From NCBI RefSeq assembly GCF_038404985.1, contig NZ_JBBKBA010000003.1:405347-469346 (forward strand): 64,000 nucleotides of DNA, read 5' to 3'. The notes under the pieces were generated by a model, which saw nothing but the letters and a program-made list of their open reading frames with translations, was not told the DNA's origin and ran no database searches. Numbering within the stretch: the first letter of the stretch is position 1; each line of letters starts with the position of its first letter. Position numbers and translations under genes: made by a program. Below, in pieces: positions 9,965-18,167 of the stretch. This DNA comes from Ferrovibrio sp. MS7. Its GTDB lineage: Bacteria > Pseudomonadota > Alphaproteobacteria > Ferrovibrionales > Ferrovibrionaceae.

Positions 9965-11074
9965 CTAGATCCCCAACGCCGAGAAGAAGATCGAGAACAG
10001 TGCATCGGCCACGATCACCAGGAAGATCGACTGCACCACCGAACGCGTGGTGAGCCGGCCGACGCTTTCCGCATCGCGCTTCACCCGCAGGCCTTCGTAA
10101 CAGCCGACCATGGCGATCAGCGCGGCAAACACCGGCGCCTTGACCAGGCCGACCAGGAAGGAATTCACCGACACTGCCTCATGCAGCCGCTGGAAGAACA
10201 GGAACGGCGTGATATCCAGCGTCACCCATGCCATCAGCGCGCCGCCCAGCAGGCCCATGATATCGGCGAAGAAGGCCAGCAGCGGCAGGGTGATGATCAG
10301 TGCCAGCACGCGCGGCACCACCAGTACTTCGACCGGATCGAGGCCGAGCGTGCGGATCGCATCCACTTCCTCGTTCACCTTCATGCTGCCGATCTGGGCG
10401 GTAAAGGCGCTGCCGGAGCGGCCGGCCACCACGATGGCGGTGAGCAGGATGCCAAGCTCGCGCAGCACCGAGACGCCGACCAGGTTGACGACAAAGACCT
10501 CGGCGCCGAATTGCCGCAGTTGATCCGCGCCCTGATAGGCCATCACCACGCCGATCAGGAAGGAGATCAAGCCGACGATGGGCAGCGCGTTCAGCCCGGT
10601 CTGCTCCATGTGGAACACTACCGAGGTGAAGCGCAGCCGACGCGGGCTGATGGCTATACGGGCGAAGGCCTCGACGACACGGCCGATGAAGGTGATGAAG
10701 CGGCGCCCCTCGCGCGCCGCGAACAGCACCAGCCAGCCGAGATGGGCGACGAAACGCAGCAGGCCGTTGCCCGACCCGGGCGGCGCCGCCGAGGCCGCAT
10801 CGCAACCGGCCACATAGTCGATCAATGTCTGATGCTCGGGCTTCACAGCGCGCCATTCCACCGCCACGCCGGGGCCGAAACGGCCATTCAGGCGCTGCAG
10901 CAACACGGCGCCGGCGGTATCCACCCGCTCCAGCCCGCCGGCATCAATGCGCAGCCGCCGCGCGGCACCGAGATTGAGACTATCGAGGCTATGCGAGAGG
11001 CGTGCCGCCTCGCCCAGCGTCCAGGCGCCGGAGAGGCTCAAACTCGCCATGCCGTCTTCATGCCTCAGACTCAT
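9965..11074 (-). CDS. mlaE: MlaE permease with N-terminal STAS domain
   Basis: A 369-residue inner-membrane permease. Residues about 8-95 form a STAS-like domain ('LSLSGAWTLGEAARLSHSL', then 'RIDAGGLERVDTAGAVLLQ'), so the MlaB function is fused to the permease. From about residue 105 it follows the MlaE fold, with 'FLIGVVMAYQGADQLRQFGAEVFVVNL' split over two helices and the conserved 'ELGILLTAIVVAGRSGSAFTAQIG' region. The start is uncertain: GTG at 11089, ATG at 11074 or ATG at 11050 are all in frame before the STAS domain and none has a clear ribosome-binding site. It is first in the mlaEFD-lipoprotein operon. Confidence 0.88.
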   Translation of the reverse strand: MSLRHEDGMASLSLSGAWTLGEAARLSHSLDSLNLGAARRLRIDAGGLERVDTAGAVLLQRLNGRFGPGVAVEWRAVKPEHQTLIDYVAGCDAASAAPPGSGNGLLRFVAHLGWLVLFAAREGRRFITFIGRVVEAFARIAISPRRLRFTSVVFHMEQTGLNALPIVGLISFLIGVVMAYQGADQLRQFGAEVFVVNLVGVSVLRELGILLTAIVVAGRSGSAFTAQIGSMKVNEEVDAIRTLGLDPVEVLVVPRVLALIITLPLLAFFADIMGLLGGALMAWVTLDITPFLFFQRLHEAVSVNSFLVGLVKAPVFAALIAMVGCYEGLRVKRDAESVGRLTTRSVVQSIFLVIVADALFSIFFSALGI

Positions 11075-11175
11075 GCCGCCGGGCTGCACGCGCCAAAATC
11101 CCTGTTGCCTACGCCGCTTGTCTGAAAGTTACCAAACATGACATGCTGCGCGTAAGGGTTAGCCGGGACCGATGC

Positions 11176-11967
11176 ATGCCGCGCTTCAGCGCCAATCTGA
11201 CATTCCTGTTTCAGGAATATGCCTTCCTCGACCGCCTGGCGGTAGCGCGCGAGCAGGGTTTCGCTGCCGTCGAATTCATGTTCCAGCCGGACCAGTCGCC
11301 AGCGGCCATCGCCGCCGCCTTGCGCGACAACGGCCTGGAGCTGGTGCTGATGAATACCCCAGCGGGCAATTTCGAGGCCGGCGAGCGTGGGCTGGCCTGC
11401 CTGCCGCAGCAGCGCCAGGCCTTCCGCACCTCGATCCACCGCGCTTTCGAGGTGGCGACTGCTGCCGGCTGCAAACGCCTGCATGTCATGGCCGGGGTGG
11501 AGCCGCCAGGCGCCGACCGCCGCGCGCTGGAAGCCTGTTTCCTCGACAACCTCGCCTGGGCTGCGGAACAGGCGGCAAGGGCCGGCCTGACCCTGCTGCT
11601 GGAGCCAATCAACCGCCGCGACATTCCCGGCTACTTCCTGCACGATTACGATGTCGCCGAACGCATTTTAAGCGAAATGGCCCTGCCGCAGTTGCGGCTA
11701 CAATTCGACATGTACCATGTTCAGGTAGTGCATGGTGACGTGAGCAAGCGCCTGGAGCGGCAATTGCCGCTGATCGAGCATATCCAGATTGCCAACCCGC
11801 CGGACCGCCGCGAGCCCGGCAACGGCGAGCTGGATTACCGCTTCCTGCTCGGCCGCCTCGACCAGCTCGGCTATGCCGGCTGGGTCGGCTGCGAATACCG
11901 TCCCACAGGCGATACGCTGGCGAGCCTGGCCTGGATCCGGCCCTGGGGCGTGACGCCCCGCCGTTAA
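11176..11967 (+). CDS. Hydroxypyruvate isomerase / 2-oxo-tetronate isomerase family sugar isomerase
   Basis: A 263-residue TIM-barrel isomerase of the Hyi/OtnI family, which interconverts hydroxypyruvate and tartronate semialdehyde or 2-oxo-tetronates. Metal-site residues are visible: Glu in 'LLLEPINRRDIPGYFL' (about 142-157), Asp and His in 'QFDMYHVQ' (about 177), and Glu in 'GCEYRP' near the end. The segment 'HIQIANPPDRREPGNGELDY' is the family hallmark. The start is placed at 11176 because conserved sequence begins there; an in-frame ATG at 11143 is possible. The D-erythronate dehydrogenase-like gene at 19867 belongs to the same type of tetronate pathway but is 8 kb away. Confidence 0.85.
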   Translation: MPRFSANLTFLFQEYAFLDRLAVAREQGFAAVEFMFQPDQSPAAIAAALRDNGLELVLMNTPAGNFEAGERGLACLPQQRQAFRTSIHRAFEVATAAGCKRLHVMAGVEPPGADRRALEACFLDNLAWAAEQAARAGLTLLLEPINRRDIPGYFLHDYDVAERILSEMALPQLRLQFDMYHVQVVHGDVSKRLERQLPLIEHIQIANPPDRREPGNGELDYRFLLGRLDQLGYAGWVGCEYRPTGDTLASLAWIRPWGVTPRR

Positions 11968-12074
11968 CCCTATAGCCGGTTGCCTGACCGGAACCGGTTG
12001 CCAGGGCCGGCATCGGCACTTTATGGTGCGCAACCAGGAATTTCGGAGATTTAACAAAGAGGCAATCTCAGGGC

Positions 12075-13184
12075 ATGGCACGCAGTTTTGCCATCGCGAT
12101 CATTGCGTTCTTCGCCGGGCTTTGCATTGGGCTCGGCTATCTCGCCGTGCAGCGCGCGACACCGATCCCCGAACGTGTGGTGGTGCCGCAGAACCCGGTG
12201 CTGCGCGACGACATGCAGCCGATCTCGCTGCGCCTCGCCTCCTCCTATACATCGGCCGCGCCGCAATTGGGCAGCATCGGCGCCGCCACCACCACCAAGC
12301 TGGCGCGCCTCTCGGGCGGTCTGCTCGATCTGAAATTCCATGAGCCCGGCGCCCTGGTGCCGGCGGCGGAAGTGTTCGATGCCGTGGCCTCGGGCGAAGT
12401 CGATGCCGGCTGGACTTCGGCGGCCTATCTGCTGGAGAAGGACTCAGCTTTCGGCTTCTTCGTCGGCCTGCCCTTCGGCCCACGCGCCTCGGAATATCTC
12501 GGCTGGCTGTATCACGGCGGCGGCCAGGAATTGATGGCGGAATTGTTCGGCCGCTACGACGTGGTACCGATGGTCTGCGGCGTGCTGGTGGCGGAAGGCG
12601 GCGGCTGGTTCCGCAAGGAGATCAACTCGTCCAACGACCTGCGCGGCATGAAGCTTCGCTTCCCCGGCCTGGGCGGCGAAGTGCTGCGCAAGCTTGGCGC
12701 CGAAACCAATTCGATTGCCGGCGGTGAAGTTTATAACGCCTTTGCCACCGGGCAGATCGACGGCAGCGAATTCTCCACGCCGATCAACGATCTCCGTTTC
12801 GGCTTCTACAAGGTGGCGCCGCATTACTATCTGCCCGGCTGGCACCAGCCCTTCACCGCCATCCTGATGGTGTTCCACCGCGCGGCCTGGGAGAAACTCT
12901 CGGAATCGCAGCAGGCGATGGTCGAAACCGTCTGCGGCGACAACATCTCCGACAGCCTAGCCGAGGGCGAGGCGCAGCAGCCTTATGCCATCAACGAATT
13001 GCGCGCCAAAGGCGCCATCATCCACACCTGGCCGCCGGAAGTGCTGCAAGCCTTCGAAAGATCCTGGCGCAAGGTGGTGGCCGAGCAGTCCGCCGCCAAC
13101 CCGAACTTCAAGCGCATCTGGGAAAGCTATTCAGCCTTCCGCGAAGCCTCGAAGGAATGGCGCCAAGTCAACTACATGAAGTAA
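12075..13184 (+). CDS. TRAP transporter solute-binding protein (DctP family), orphan
   Basis: A 369-residue DctP-type extracytoplasmic binding protein. The N-terminal hydrophobic stretch (residues about 5-27) is a signal peptide or membrane anchor. The body carries family features such as 'VASGEVDAGWTSAAYL', 'DLRGMKLRFPGLGGEVLRKLGA' (the region with the carboxylate-binding Arg) and 'GQIDGSEFSTPINDL'. The ending 'FKRIWESYSAFREASKEW' resembles binding proteins for keto acids or aromatic acids. No DctQ or DctM membrane subunits lie within the window, so its partners are elsewhere. It is followed after 3 bases by a convergent gene. Confidence 0.85.
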   Translation: MARSFAIAIIAFFAGLCIGLGYLAVQRATPIPERVVVPQNPVLRDDMQPISLRLASSYTSAAPQLGSIGAATTTKLARLSGGLLDLKFHEPGALVPAAEVFDAVASGEVDAGWTSAAYLLEKDSAFGFFVGLPFGPRASEYLGWLYHGGGQELMAELFGRYDVVPMVCGVLVAEGGGWFRKEINSSNDLRGMKLRFPGLGGEVLRKLGAETNSIAGGEVYNAFATGQIDGSEFSTPINDLRFGFYKVAPHYYLPGWHQPFTAILMVFHRAAWEKLSESQQAMVETVCGDNISDSLAEGEAQQPYAINELRAKGAIIHTWPPEVLQAFERSWRKVVAEQSAANPNFKRIWESYSAFREASKEWRQVNYMK

Positions 13185-13187
13185 GGC

Positions 13188-13898
13188 CTAGCCGAGCTGA
13201 CGGCGCAGTTGCCGCAGGCGGCGCTCCACCGAGATGTCCAGCGACGCGGTGATTTCCAGGCTGCGGTCCTCCAGCGCGTTGGCGCGCGGATTGGCCCGCG
13301 CGCGGGCTTCCACGGCGGCATCGCGGCGGCGGATCAGTTCGGCGATCTCGGGGTGAAACAGCCGCAGCAGGTTGGTCAGCCAGCCATTCACCTCGGCTGA
13401 CGGATAACTGTGACCGACCTGGAAACGGTCGAGCATGGCGATCACGTCGCGGGCCGCGAACCAGGTTTCATCCGTGACCCAGCGATTGACGGTAAACAGC
13501 CGCACCGGCAGGCCGTAATTGTCCATGCCGATGGCGATGATATGGGCCAGCGCCGCGTTGCCGGTCGGGCCACAGGGCAGCGCGATGCCGGGCTTGCCGC
13601 GCCGCGCCGGCTCGAACCTTTCGGGCAGGTGATGCGGCCGCATGAAGACATGGAAATGACCATGCTCGCGGGCATCGCCGCGATGGGCATGATAGTAGTA
13701 TTGCGCGCCGCTTTCGGGGTCGAACACGTCGCCGTCAGGATAATGCTCCTGTTCGTAGAACTCGCCCTGCCCGCGCAGCAGCTCGGCCACAAGATTGCCG
13801 CGCCGCGCCGCCAGGGCTTCCTGGATCCGCAACACCTCGAGACCGGCCGCAAGCATGCCTTGCAAGCGGGGGCGACCGAGGCTGGTCATCATGTTCAT
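13188..13898 (-). CDS. Conserved hypothetical protein (DUF6969-like)
   Basis: A 236-residue soluble protein. It contains 'HYPDGDVFDPESGAQYYYHAH' (split region about 52-72), a His-rich stretch 'EHGHFHVFMRP' and 'LAHIIAIGMDNYGLPVRLFTVNRWVTDETW'. These features look like the DUF6969 family as I remember it; no enzymatic function is known to me. Conserved His residues near 71-88 could bind metal. There is no signal peptide. It converges on the TRAP binding-protein gene with 3 bases between the stop codons. The family name is from memory and unverified. Confidence 0.65.
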   Translation of the reverse strand: MNMMTSLGRPRLQGMLAAGLEVLRIQEALAARRGNLVAELLRGQGEFYEQEHYPDGDVFDPESGAQYYYHAHRGDAREHGHFHVFMRPHHLPERFEPARRGKPGIALPCGPTGNAALAHIIAIGMDNYGLPVRLFTVNRWVTDETWFAARDVIAMLDRFQVGHSYPSAEVNGWLTNLLRLFHPEIAELIRRRDAAVEARARANPRANALEDRSLEITASLDISVERRLRQLRRQLG

Positions 13899-14151
13899 GC
13901 GCTACTACCCCTGATGAAACCGCGCTACCTAACCACGGCGTTCTTAAACGGCGGTAAATGCGACTCGGTTCACCACCTCCGGGAATCGGGGCTGGGGGAA
14001 AAAATTTCGCGCTGGCCGGTTCCCGATCACGAAACCGCTCATGCGGCAATGCGCCGCTTTGTCGCCGGCAAGCCGCCGTGCTATCTCAATGGCAAGCATT
14101 TACCAGGAGTTAGCTGGTAATTAGCCAAGCCCCTATGCCTGGAGTCCCCCC

Positions 14152-14526
14152 ATGATGCGTCTCCCGCTTGCCGCCGTCCTGGCGGCCCTCGCCCTCAGCC
14201 TCACCAGCGGCTTCGCCCAGGCGCAGGATGCCGCCGCCGGCCAGAAGGCCTTCGCCAAGTGCCGCACCTGCCACGCCCTCGAAGCCGGCAAGAACGGCGT
14301 CGGCCCCAGCCTGGCCGGGGTTTTTGGCCGCAAGTCCGGCACCGGCGCCGGCTTCAAGTATTCCGATCAGATGGTGGCCAAGGGCGTGATCTGGGACGAA
14401 ACCTCGATCGCCGCCTATCTGGCCGACCCGAAGGGCTATATTCCGGGCAACAAGATGGTTTTCCCCGGGATCAAGAAAGAGTCGGAAGTCGCTGATCTGA
14501 TTGCCTTCCTCAAGACGGCCAAGTAA
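14152..14526 (+). CDS. Class I cytochrome c (c2/c550-like), periplasmic
   Basis: A 124-residue monoheme cytochrome. A signal peptide (residues 1-24, ending 'GFAQA') exports it. The heme site is 'CRTCH' at about 38-42, followed by 'GPSLAGVFGRKSG' and the axial methionine in 'PGNKMVFPGIK' near residue 103. It shuttles electrons in the periplasm, for example from the bc1 complex to an oxidase. The ribosome-binding site GGAG lies 7 bases upstream. It stands alone, with the mlaC unit starting 100 bp downstream. Confidence 0.92.
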   Translation: MMRLPLAAVLAALALSLTSGFAQAQDAAAGQKAFAKCRTCHALEAGKNGVGPSLAGVFGRKSGTGAGFKYSDQMVAKGVIWDETSIAAYLADPKGYIPGNKMVFPGIKKESEVADLIAFLKTAK

Positions 14527-14571
14527 GTACCCGCAGAGCGCGAAAAACAGGCGGGGCAGCCTCGCCTGCCA

Positions 14572-14620
14572 CTCTTTCAAGGAACCTGCTCTTTCAAGGT
14601 AATGGCTCGGTCTGTATGCT
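14572..14620 (+). promoter_or_regulatory. mlaC promoter with 11-bp direct repeats
   Basis: TTTCAA (14592-14597), a 17-bp spacer and TATGCT (14615-14620) end 6 bases before the mlaC ATG at 14627, which predicts a leaderless mRNA. CTCTTTCAAGG occurs twice in direct orientation, at 14572-14582 and 14589-14599, exactly 17 bp apart, with the second copy over the -35. This looks like a paired regulator site; the regulator is unknown. Confidence 0.45.
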
Positions 14621-14626
14621 GCCGCC

Positions 14627-15283
14627 ATGAGCGCGCCCCTACGGATTCGTCCCGCCTTCATCAGCCGCCGGAATTTGCTGCTGGCCGGTCTGGCGGTACC
14701 GCTTGCCGGCCTGGGCCTGAACCGCCCGGCAGCCGCCTCCGCCGATACCAATGCCGCGATCCGTTTCATCGACAGCCTGGGCCAGCAGACGCTGGGGATC
14801 CTGGGCCAGCAGCAGCCGCTGGCGCAGCGCGAGAGCCAGCTCCGCGAATTGCTGCGCCAGGGCTTCGACCTTGCCTTCATCGGCCGCTTCGTGCTGGGCC
14901 GGCCCTATGCCTCGCTGAGCCCGGAACAGGCCGCCGACTATCATCAGGCCTTCAATGACTTTGTGCTGCGCACCTATGCCCGCCGGCTGTCCGGCTTCCA
15001 GGCGCGCAGCTTCGCCATTCTCGGCGCCCGCGCTGCCGGCGACACCGACACCGAGGTCTCAACCCGCATCGACCCGGCAAACGGCCAGCCGGTGCGCTGC
15101 GACTGGCGGGTGCGCCAAAGCGGCCAGCGCCTCGGCATCATCGACGTGGCGATCGAGAACGTCTCCATGGCGGTGACGCAACGCAATGAATTCGCATCGG
15201 TGGTCAACACCGGCGGGGTCAACGGCCTGATCGGCACGCTGCGCGCGCGGGCCGACCGAGAGACGGTGAGCGTCTCGCGCTGA
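14627..15283 (+). CDS. mlaC: MlaC-family periplasmic phospholipid-binding protein
   Basis: A 218-residue exported protein. The N-terminus 'SRRNLLLAGLAVPLAGLGL' looks like a Tat signal (twin Arg) with cleavage after 'AAAS'. The MlaC fold is indicated by 'LLRQGFDLAFIGRFVLG', 'YHQAFNDFVLRTYARRL' and the C-terminal 'IDVAIENVSMAVTQRNEFASVV'. It carries phospholipid between MlaA at the outer membrane and MlaFEDB at the inner membrane. Here it heads the unit mlaC - Sel1 - mlaA while mlaEFD lies 3.5 kb to the left on the other strand. Confidence 0.88.
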   Translation: MSAPLRIRPAFISRRNLLLAGLAVPLAGLGLNRPAAASADTNAAIRFIDSLGQQTLGILGQQQPLAQRESQLRELLRQGFDLAFIGRFVLGRPYASLSPEQAADYHQAFNDFVLRTYARRLSGFQARSFAILGARAAGDTDTEVSTRIDPANGQPVRCDWRVRQSGQRLGIIDVAIENVSMAVTQRNEFASVVNTGGVNGLIGTLRARADRETVSVSR

Positions 15284-15300
15284 GCCACAGGGAGGGAAGC

Positions 15301-16113
15301 ATGACGAAACAATACGCCGCGCGGCCCATACTTTTCCTTACCGGCCTGATGCTGTTCGCGGCGCCGGCCTTCGCCGGCCCCTATGAGGATGGCCTCGCCG
15401 CCTACGACCGCAGCGACTTCGACACCGCCGTGAAGCTCTGGTTGCCGCTGGCGGAAGCCGGCGATGCACGCGCTCAGTTCAATCTCGGCGCTCTCTACCA
15501 GGATGGCCTCGGCGTGCCGCTGGACCTGCGCCCTGCCCTCTCGCTGTGGCGCAAGGCGGCGGAACAAAATCATCCGCAGGCGCTGCATAACCTGGCCATG
15601 CTCTATATCGCCGGCGACGAGGTGCCGCAGGATATGGCGCAGGCGCGGCAATATCTCGAACGCGCCCAGGCCGCCGGTTCGGTACGCAGTATCTACAGCC
15701 TGGCTAAAATGTATCTCGATGGCCTCGGCGGGCCAGAGAACAAGCCCGCCGGCTTTGCCCTGATGTTGCGCGCCGGGGAAATGGGCTTCGACAAGGCGCA
15801 GTATAATCTCGGCAAGATGTATCGCGATGGCGAAGGCACCCATCGCGATCTGGTGGCCGCCGCCGCCTGGTTCAGCAAGGCTGCCGAGCAAAACAATGCC
15901 GCCGCCCAGAACCATATCGGCAACCGCTATCTACGCGGCGAAGGCGTGGCCAAGGACGATGCCGCTGGCCTCACCTGGCTGACCATCGCCGCGCGCAACG
16001 GCTTCGGCCCTGCCGGCGACCGGCTGGAAGCCTTGCGGCCCCAGGTCGATGGCGCATTGTTTGCCGAGGCCGAGCGCCGCGCCGAGGCCTTCCTGAAATC
16101 CGTGAAGCAATAA
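15301..16113 (+). CDS. Sel1-like (SLR/TPR) repeat protein, secreted
   Basis: A 270-residue protein with a signal peptide (residues 1-25, ending 'AFAG') and about six Sel1-like repeats of roughly 36 residues, for example 'AQFNLGALYQDGLGVPLD', 'ALHNLAMLYIAGDEVPQD' and 'AQYNLGKMYRDGEGTHRD'. Such solenoids are protein-protein adaptors in the periplasm. It lies 17 bp after mlaC and 26 bp before mlaA, with a GGAGGGAA ribosome-binding site, so it probably works with the Mla lipid pathway. It has no catalytic motif. Confidence 0.85.
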   Translation: MTKQYAARPILFLTGLMLFAAPAFAGPYEDGLAAYDRSDFDTAVKLWLPLAEAGDARAQFNLGALYQDGLGVPLDLRPALSLWRKAAEQNHPQALHNLAMLYIAGDEVPQDMAQARQYLERAQAAGSVRSIYSLAKMYLDGLGGPENKPAGFALMLRAGEMGFDKAQYNLGKMYRDGEGTHRDLVAAAAWFSKAAEQNNAAAQNHIGNRYLRGEGVAKDDAAGLTWLTIAARNGFGPAGDRLEALRPQVDGALFAEAERRAEAFLKSVKQ

Positions 16114-16139
16114 CCCTCCAAACCTGAGGCCGCGAGCCG

Positions 16140-17408
16140 ATGCGTCATCTTCTCCCGGCCCTTCTCCTGTGCCTTGCAGTCCTCGGCTCAGGCCCGTTAC
16201 AGGCCCAGCCTGTGCCGCCGCAGGTCTCGTCCGAGGTCGATGCCATCCTCCAGGCCGGCGCCACTGAGCAGGCGCGCGACCGCGCCGCCTATGGCACGCT
16301 GCGCAATGGCGAAGTGCTGGCGACCAAGGAGCGGCAACTGGCGGCACGCATGAGCCGCGAGCTTTCCGGCGTGGTGGCACGCGAAGCGGTGCTGGATCAG
16401 CGCCGCGGCCAGGCGGCGGCAGCCTATATCGCCAGCAGGGCGCCGAGCTTCGGCCCCGCCGCCTATGCCGCCGCCGCGCAGTATCAGGCCGCGGCGCAGC
16501 CTGCCCTGCCAGGCAACTGGTATGCCCAGGCCAGCGCCCCCGCCTATGCCTCGCCGCCGATCCAGCCCACCACCTATGTAGCCGGCCCCGCCGCCGGCCG
16601 GCCCGGCCAGTGGTACGAAAACCCCTACATGGCGCGCTACGGCTTCCAGACCGCCAGTACCGCCGCACCCGCCGCCGCCTTGCAGCCGATGCAACAGCCG
16701 CTTTTCACCGCCTCTGCCGCCGGCACCGGCCCGGTCAGCACCGCGCCGGATGTGTGGGATCCGCTGGAGCCCATGAACCGCGCCTTCTTCGCTTTCAACG
16801 AGGTGCTGGATACCTTCCTGCTGCGGCCGATTGCCTGGCTCTACTCCTTCACGCCCGATGTGGTGAAGGGCGGCGTGCGCAGCGCCTTCGCCAATCTGAG
16901 ATCGCCTGCCGTGCTGATGAACCATACCTTGCAGGGCAGCTTCGGCGATGCCGCCACCACGGTCGGCCGCTTCGCGGTGAATTCCACCATCGGCGTGCTC
17001 GGCCTATGGGATGCCGCCAACGACCTGTTCGACTGGAAGGGCAAGCCGGCGGATTTCGGCCAGACCCTGCATAGCTATGGCATCGGCGAAGGTCCCTTCC
17101 TGATGTTGCCGCTGCTCGGCCCGGCGAATACCCGCGATGCCATCGGCGGCGGCGTCGATGCCTTCGCCGATCCGCTCATGTACATCCTCAACGACAACGC
17201 CAACATCGCACTCACCGCCGGCAAGACGCTGGCGCGGCGCGAGGAACTGCTTGTGCCGCTGGACGAACTGCGCGCCGGCTCGGTGGATTATTACGCCAGC
17301 CTGCGTTCCTCCTCGCAGCAGCAGCGCCGCGCTTTCCTGCGCGGCGACGCCCCGGCCTCGCCAGAGCAGCGCAAGGCCAATGACGACCTGTTCAACGAAG
17401 TGAAGTAA
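16140..17408 (+). CDS. mlaA: MlaA (VacJ)-family protein with long N-terminal extension and no lipobox
   Basis: A 422-residue protein. The MlaA domain begins only near residue 203 ('VWDPLEPMNRAFFAFNEVLD') and runs to about 400, including 'FGQTLHSYGIGEGPFLMLPLLGP'. MlaA extracts surface phospholipid from the outer membrane. The N-terminus is a Sec signal ('LLPALLLCLAVLGSGPLQA'). The only Cys, in 'LLLC', does not make a good lipobox, unlike VacJ of E. coli. Between signal and domain lie about 175 residues rich in Ala, Pro and Tyr, probably disordered. It is the last Mla gene of the operon; the gamma-carbonic anhydrase follows after 16 bp. Confidence 0.88.
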   Translation: MRHLLPALLLCLAVLGSGPLQAQPVPPQVSSEVDAILQAGATEQARDRAAYGTLRNGEVLATKERQLAARMSRELSGVVAREAVLDQRRGQAAAAYIASRAPSFGPAAYAAAAQYQAAAQPALPGNWYAQASAPAYASPPIQPTTYVAGPAAGRPGQWYENPYMARYGFQTASTAAPAAALQPMQQPLFTASAAGTGPVSTAPDVWDPLEPMNRAFFAFNEVLDTFLLRPIAWLYSFTPDVVKGGVRSAFANLRSPAVLMNHTLQGSFGDAATTVGRFAVNSTIGVLGLWDAANDLFDWKGKPADFGQTLHSYGIGEGPFLMLPLLGPANTRDAIGGGVDAFADPLMYILNDNANIALTAGKTLARREELLVPLDELRAGSVDYYASLRSSSQQQRRAFLRGDAPASPEQRKANDDLFNEVK

Positions 17409-17424
17409 AGCGAAGGAAACGCCC

Positions 17425-18033
17425 ATGCCCATCCACGGCCCCGACGTGGTGCTGAACGATCCCGCCTATATCCATGAGACCGCGCATATCTATGGCAAGG
17501 TGCGGCTGGAAAAAGGCAGCTCGGTATGGATCAACGTGGCGATGCGGGCGGAGAATTTCGAGATCGTGGTGGGTGAGTACACAAACATCCAGGATTTCTC
17601 GATGATCCATATTGGCGGCCAGACCGCCACCCATATCGGCAGCCATTGCTCGATCACCCATCACTGCAACATCCATGGCTGCACCATTGGCGACAATTGC
17701 CTGATCGGCATCGGCGCCACCATCATGGATGGCTGCGTGATCGGCAATAACTGCATCATCGGCGGCGCCGCCTTCCTGAAAGAGGGCACTGTGATCCCGG
17801 ACAATTCGGTGGTTGTCGGCGCACCGGGCAAGGTCATCAAGACCCAGAACAACTACGTGCGGAACCGGCTCAACGCCTATCTCTACTACCGCAACGCGCT
17901 GGCCTATAAACAAGGCCAGTACCGGGAATGGGATCAGCCCGAGACGCTTAAGGCCATCGGTGAGGAAATCGCCCGGCTCAACGCAGAATTGAAGGCGTTG
18001 GATGATGGCTCACGGCTGATGGGCCGCGCCTAG
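17425..18033 (+). CDS. Gamma-carbonic anhydrase family hexapeptide-repeat protein
   Basis: A 202-residue left-handed beta-helix protein of the gamma-carbonic anhydrase/PaaY family. Hexapeptide repeats run from about residue 14 to 140. Candidate zinc ligands are His62 ('MIHIGG'), His79 and His84 ('HHCNIH', correct 5-residue spacing). Family members act as carbonic anhydrases or, as PaaY, as thioesterases relieving CoA-adduct stress in phenylacetate catabolism. The aromatic-CoA context makes the PaaY type conceivable, but sequence alone does not decide. The ribosome-binding site AAGGAAA is 6 bases upstream of the ATG. Confidence 0.82.
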   Translation: MPIHGPDVVLNDPAYIHETAHIYGKVRLEKGSSVWINVAMRAENFEIVVGEYTNIQDFSMIHIGGQTATHIGSHCSITHHCNIHGCTIGDNCLIGIGATIMDGCVIGNNCIIGGAAFLKEGTVIPDNSVVVGAPGKVIKTQNNYVRNRLNAYLYYRNALAYKQGQYREWDQPETLKAIGEEIARLNAELKALDDGSRLMGRA

Positions 18034-18062
18034 AGCCCGGCCAGCGCAGGAAAACACCCGCC

Positions 18063-18167
18063 ATGCCGTGTGTTCTCCTGCATGCCAAGTATCGCCTGGA
18101 CATTTTCCGCCCCTGCCGGCGCCAGCCCGCGCAGCCGTGCCACGGCCTCCGCCATGAACGCGGATGA
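18063..18167 (+). CDS. Possible 34-codon upstream ORF overlapping the ECF sigma start
   Basis: ATG at 18063 is preceded by AGGAAA (8-base spacing), a better ribosome-binding site than that of the sigma gene itself. The frame encodes a Cys/Arg-rich peptide beginning 'MPCVLLHAKYRL' and stops at 18165-18167, just after the sigma factor ATG at 18154. The overlap would allow translational coupling. It may be chance; no homologue is recognised. Confidence 0.25.
   Translation: MPCVLLHAKYRLDIFRPCRRQPAQPCHGLRHERG

Noticed and set aside
9344..11125. A 593-codon + strand frame across mlaF and mlaE
   Set aside because: Antisense to two clear ABC transporter genes; the translation is low-complexity Gln/His/Asp-rich.
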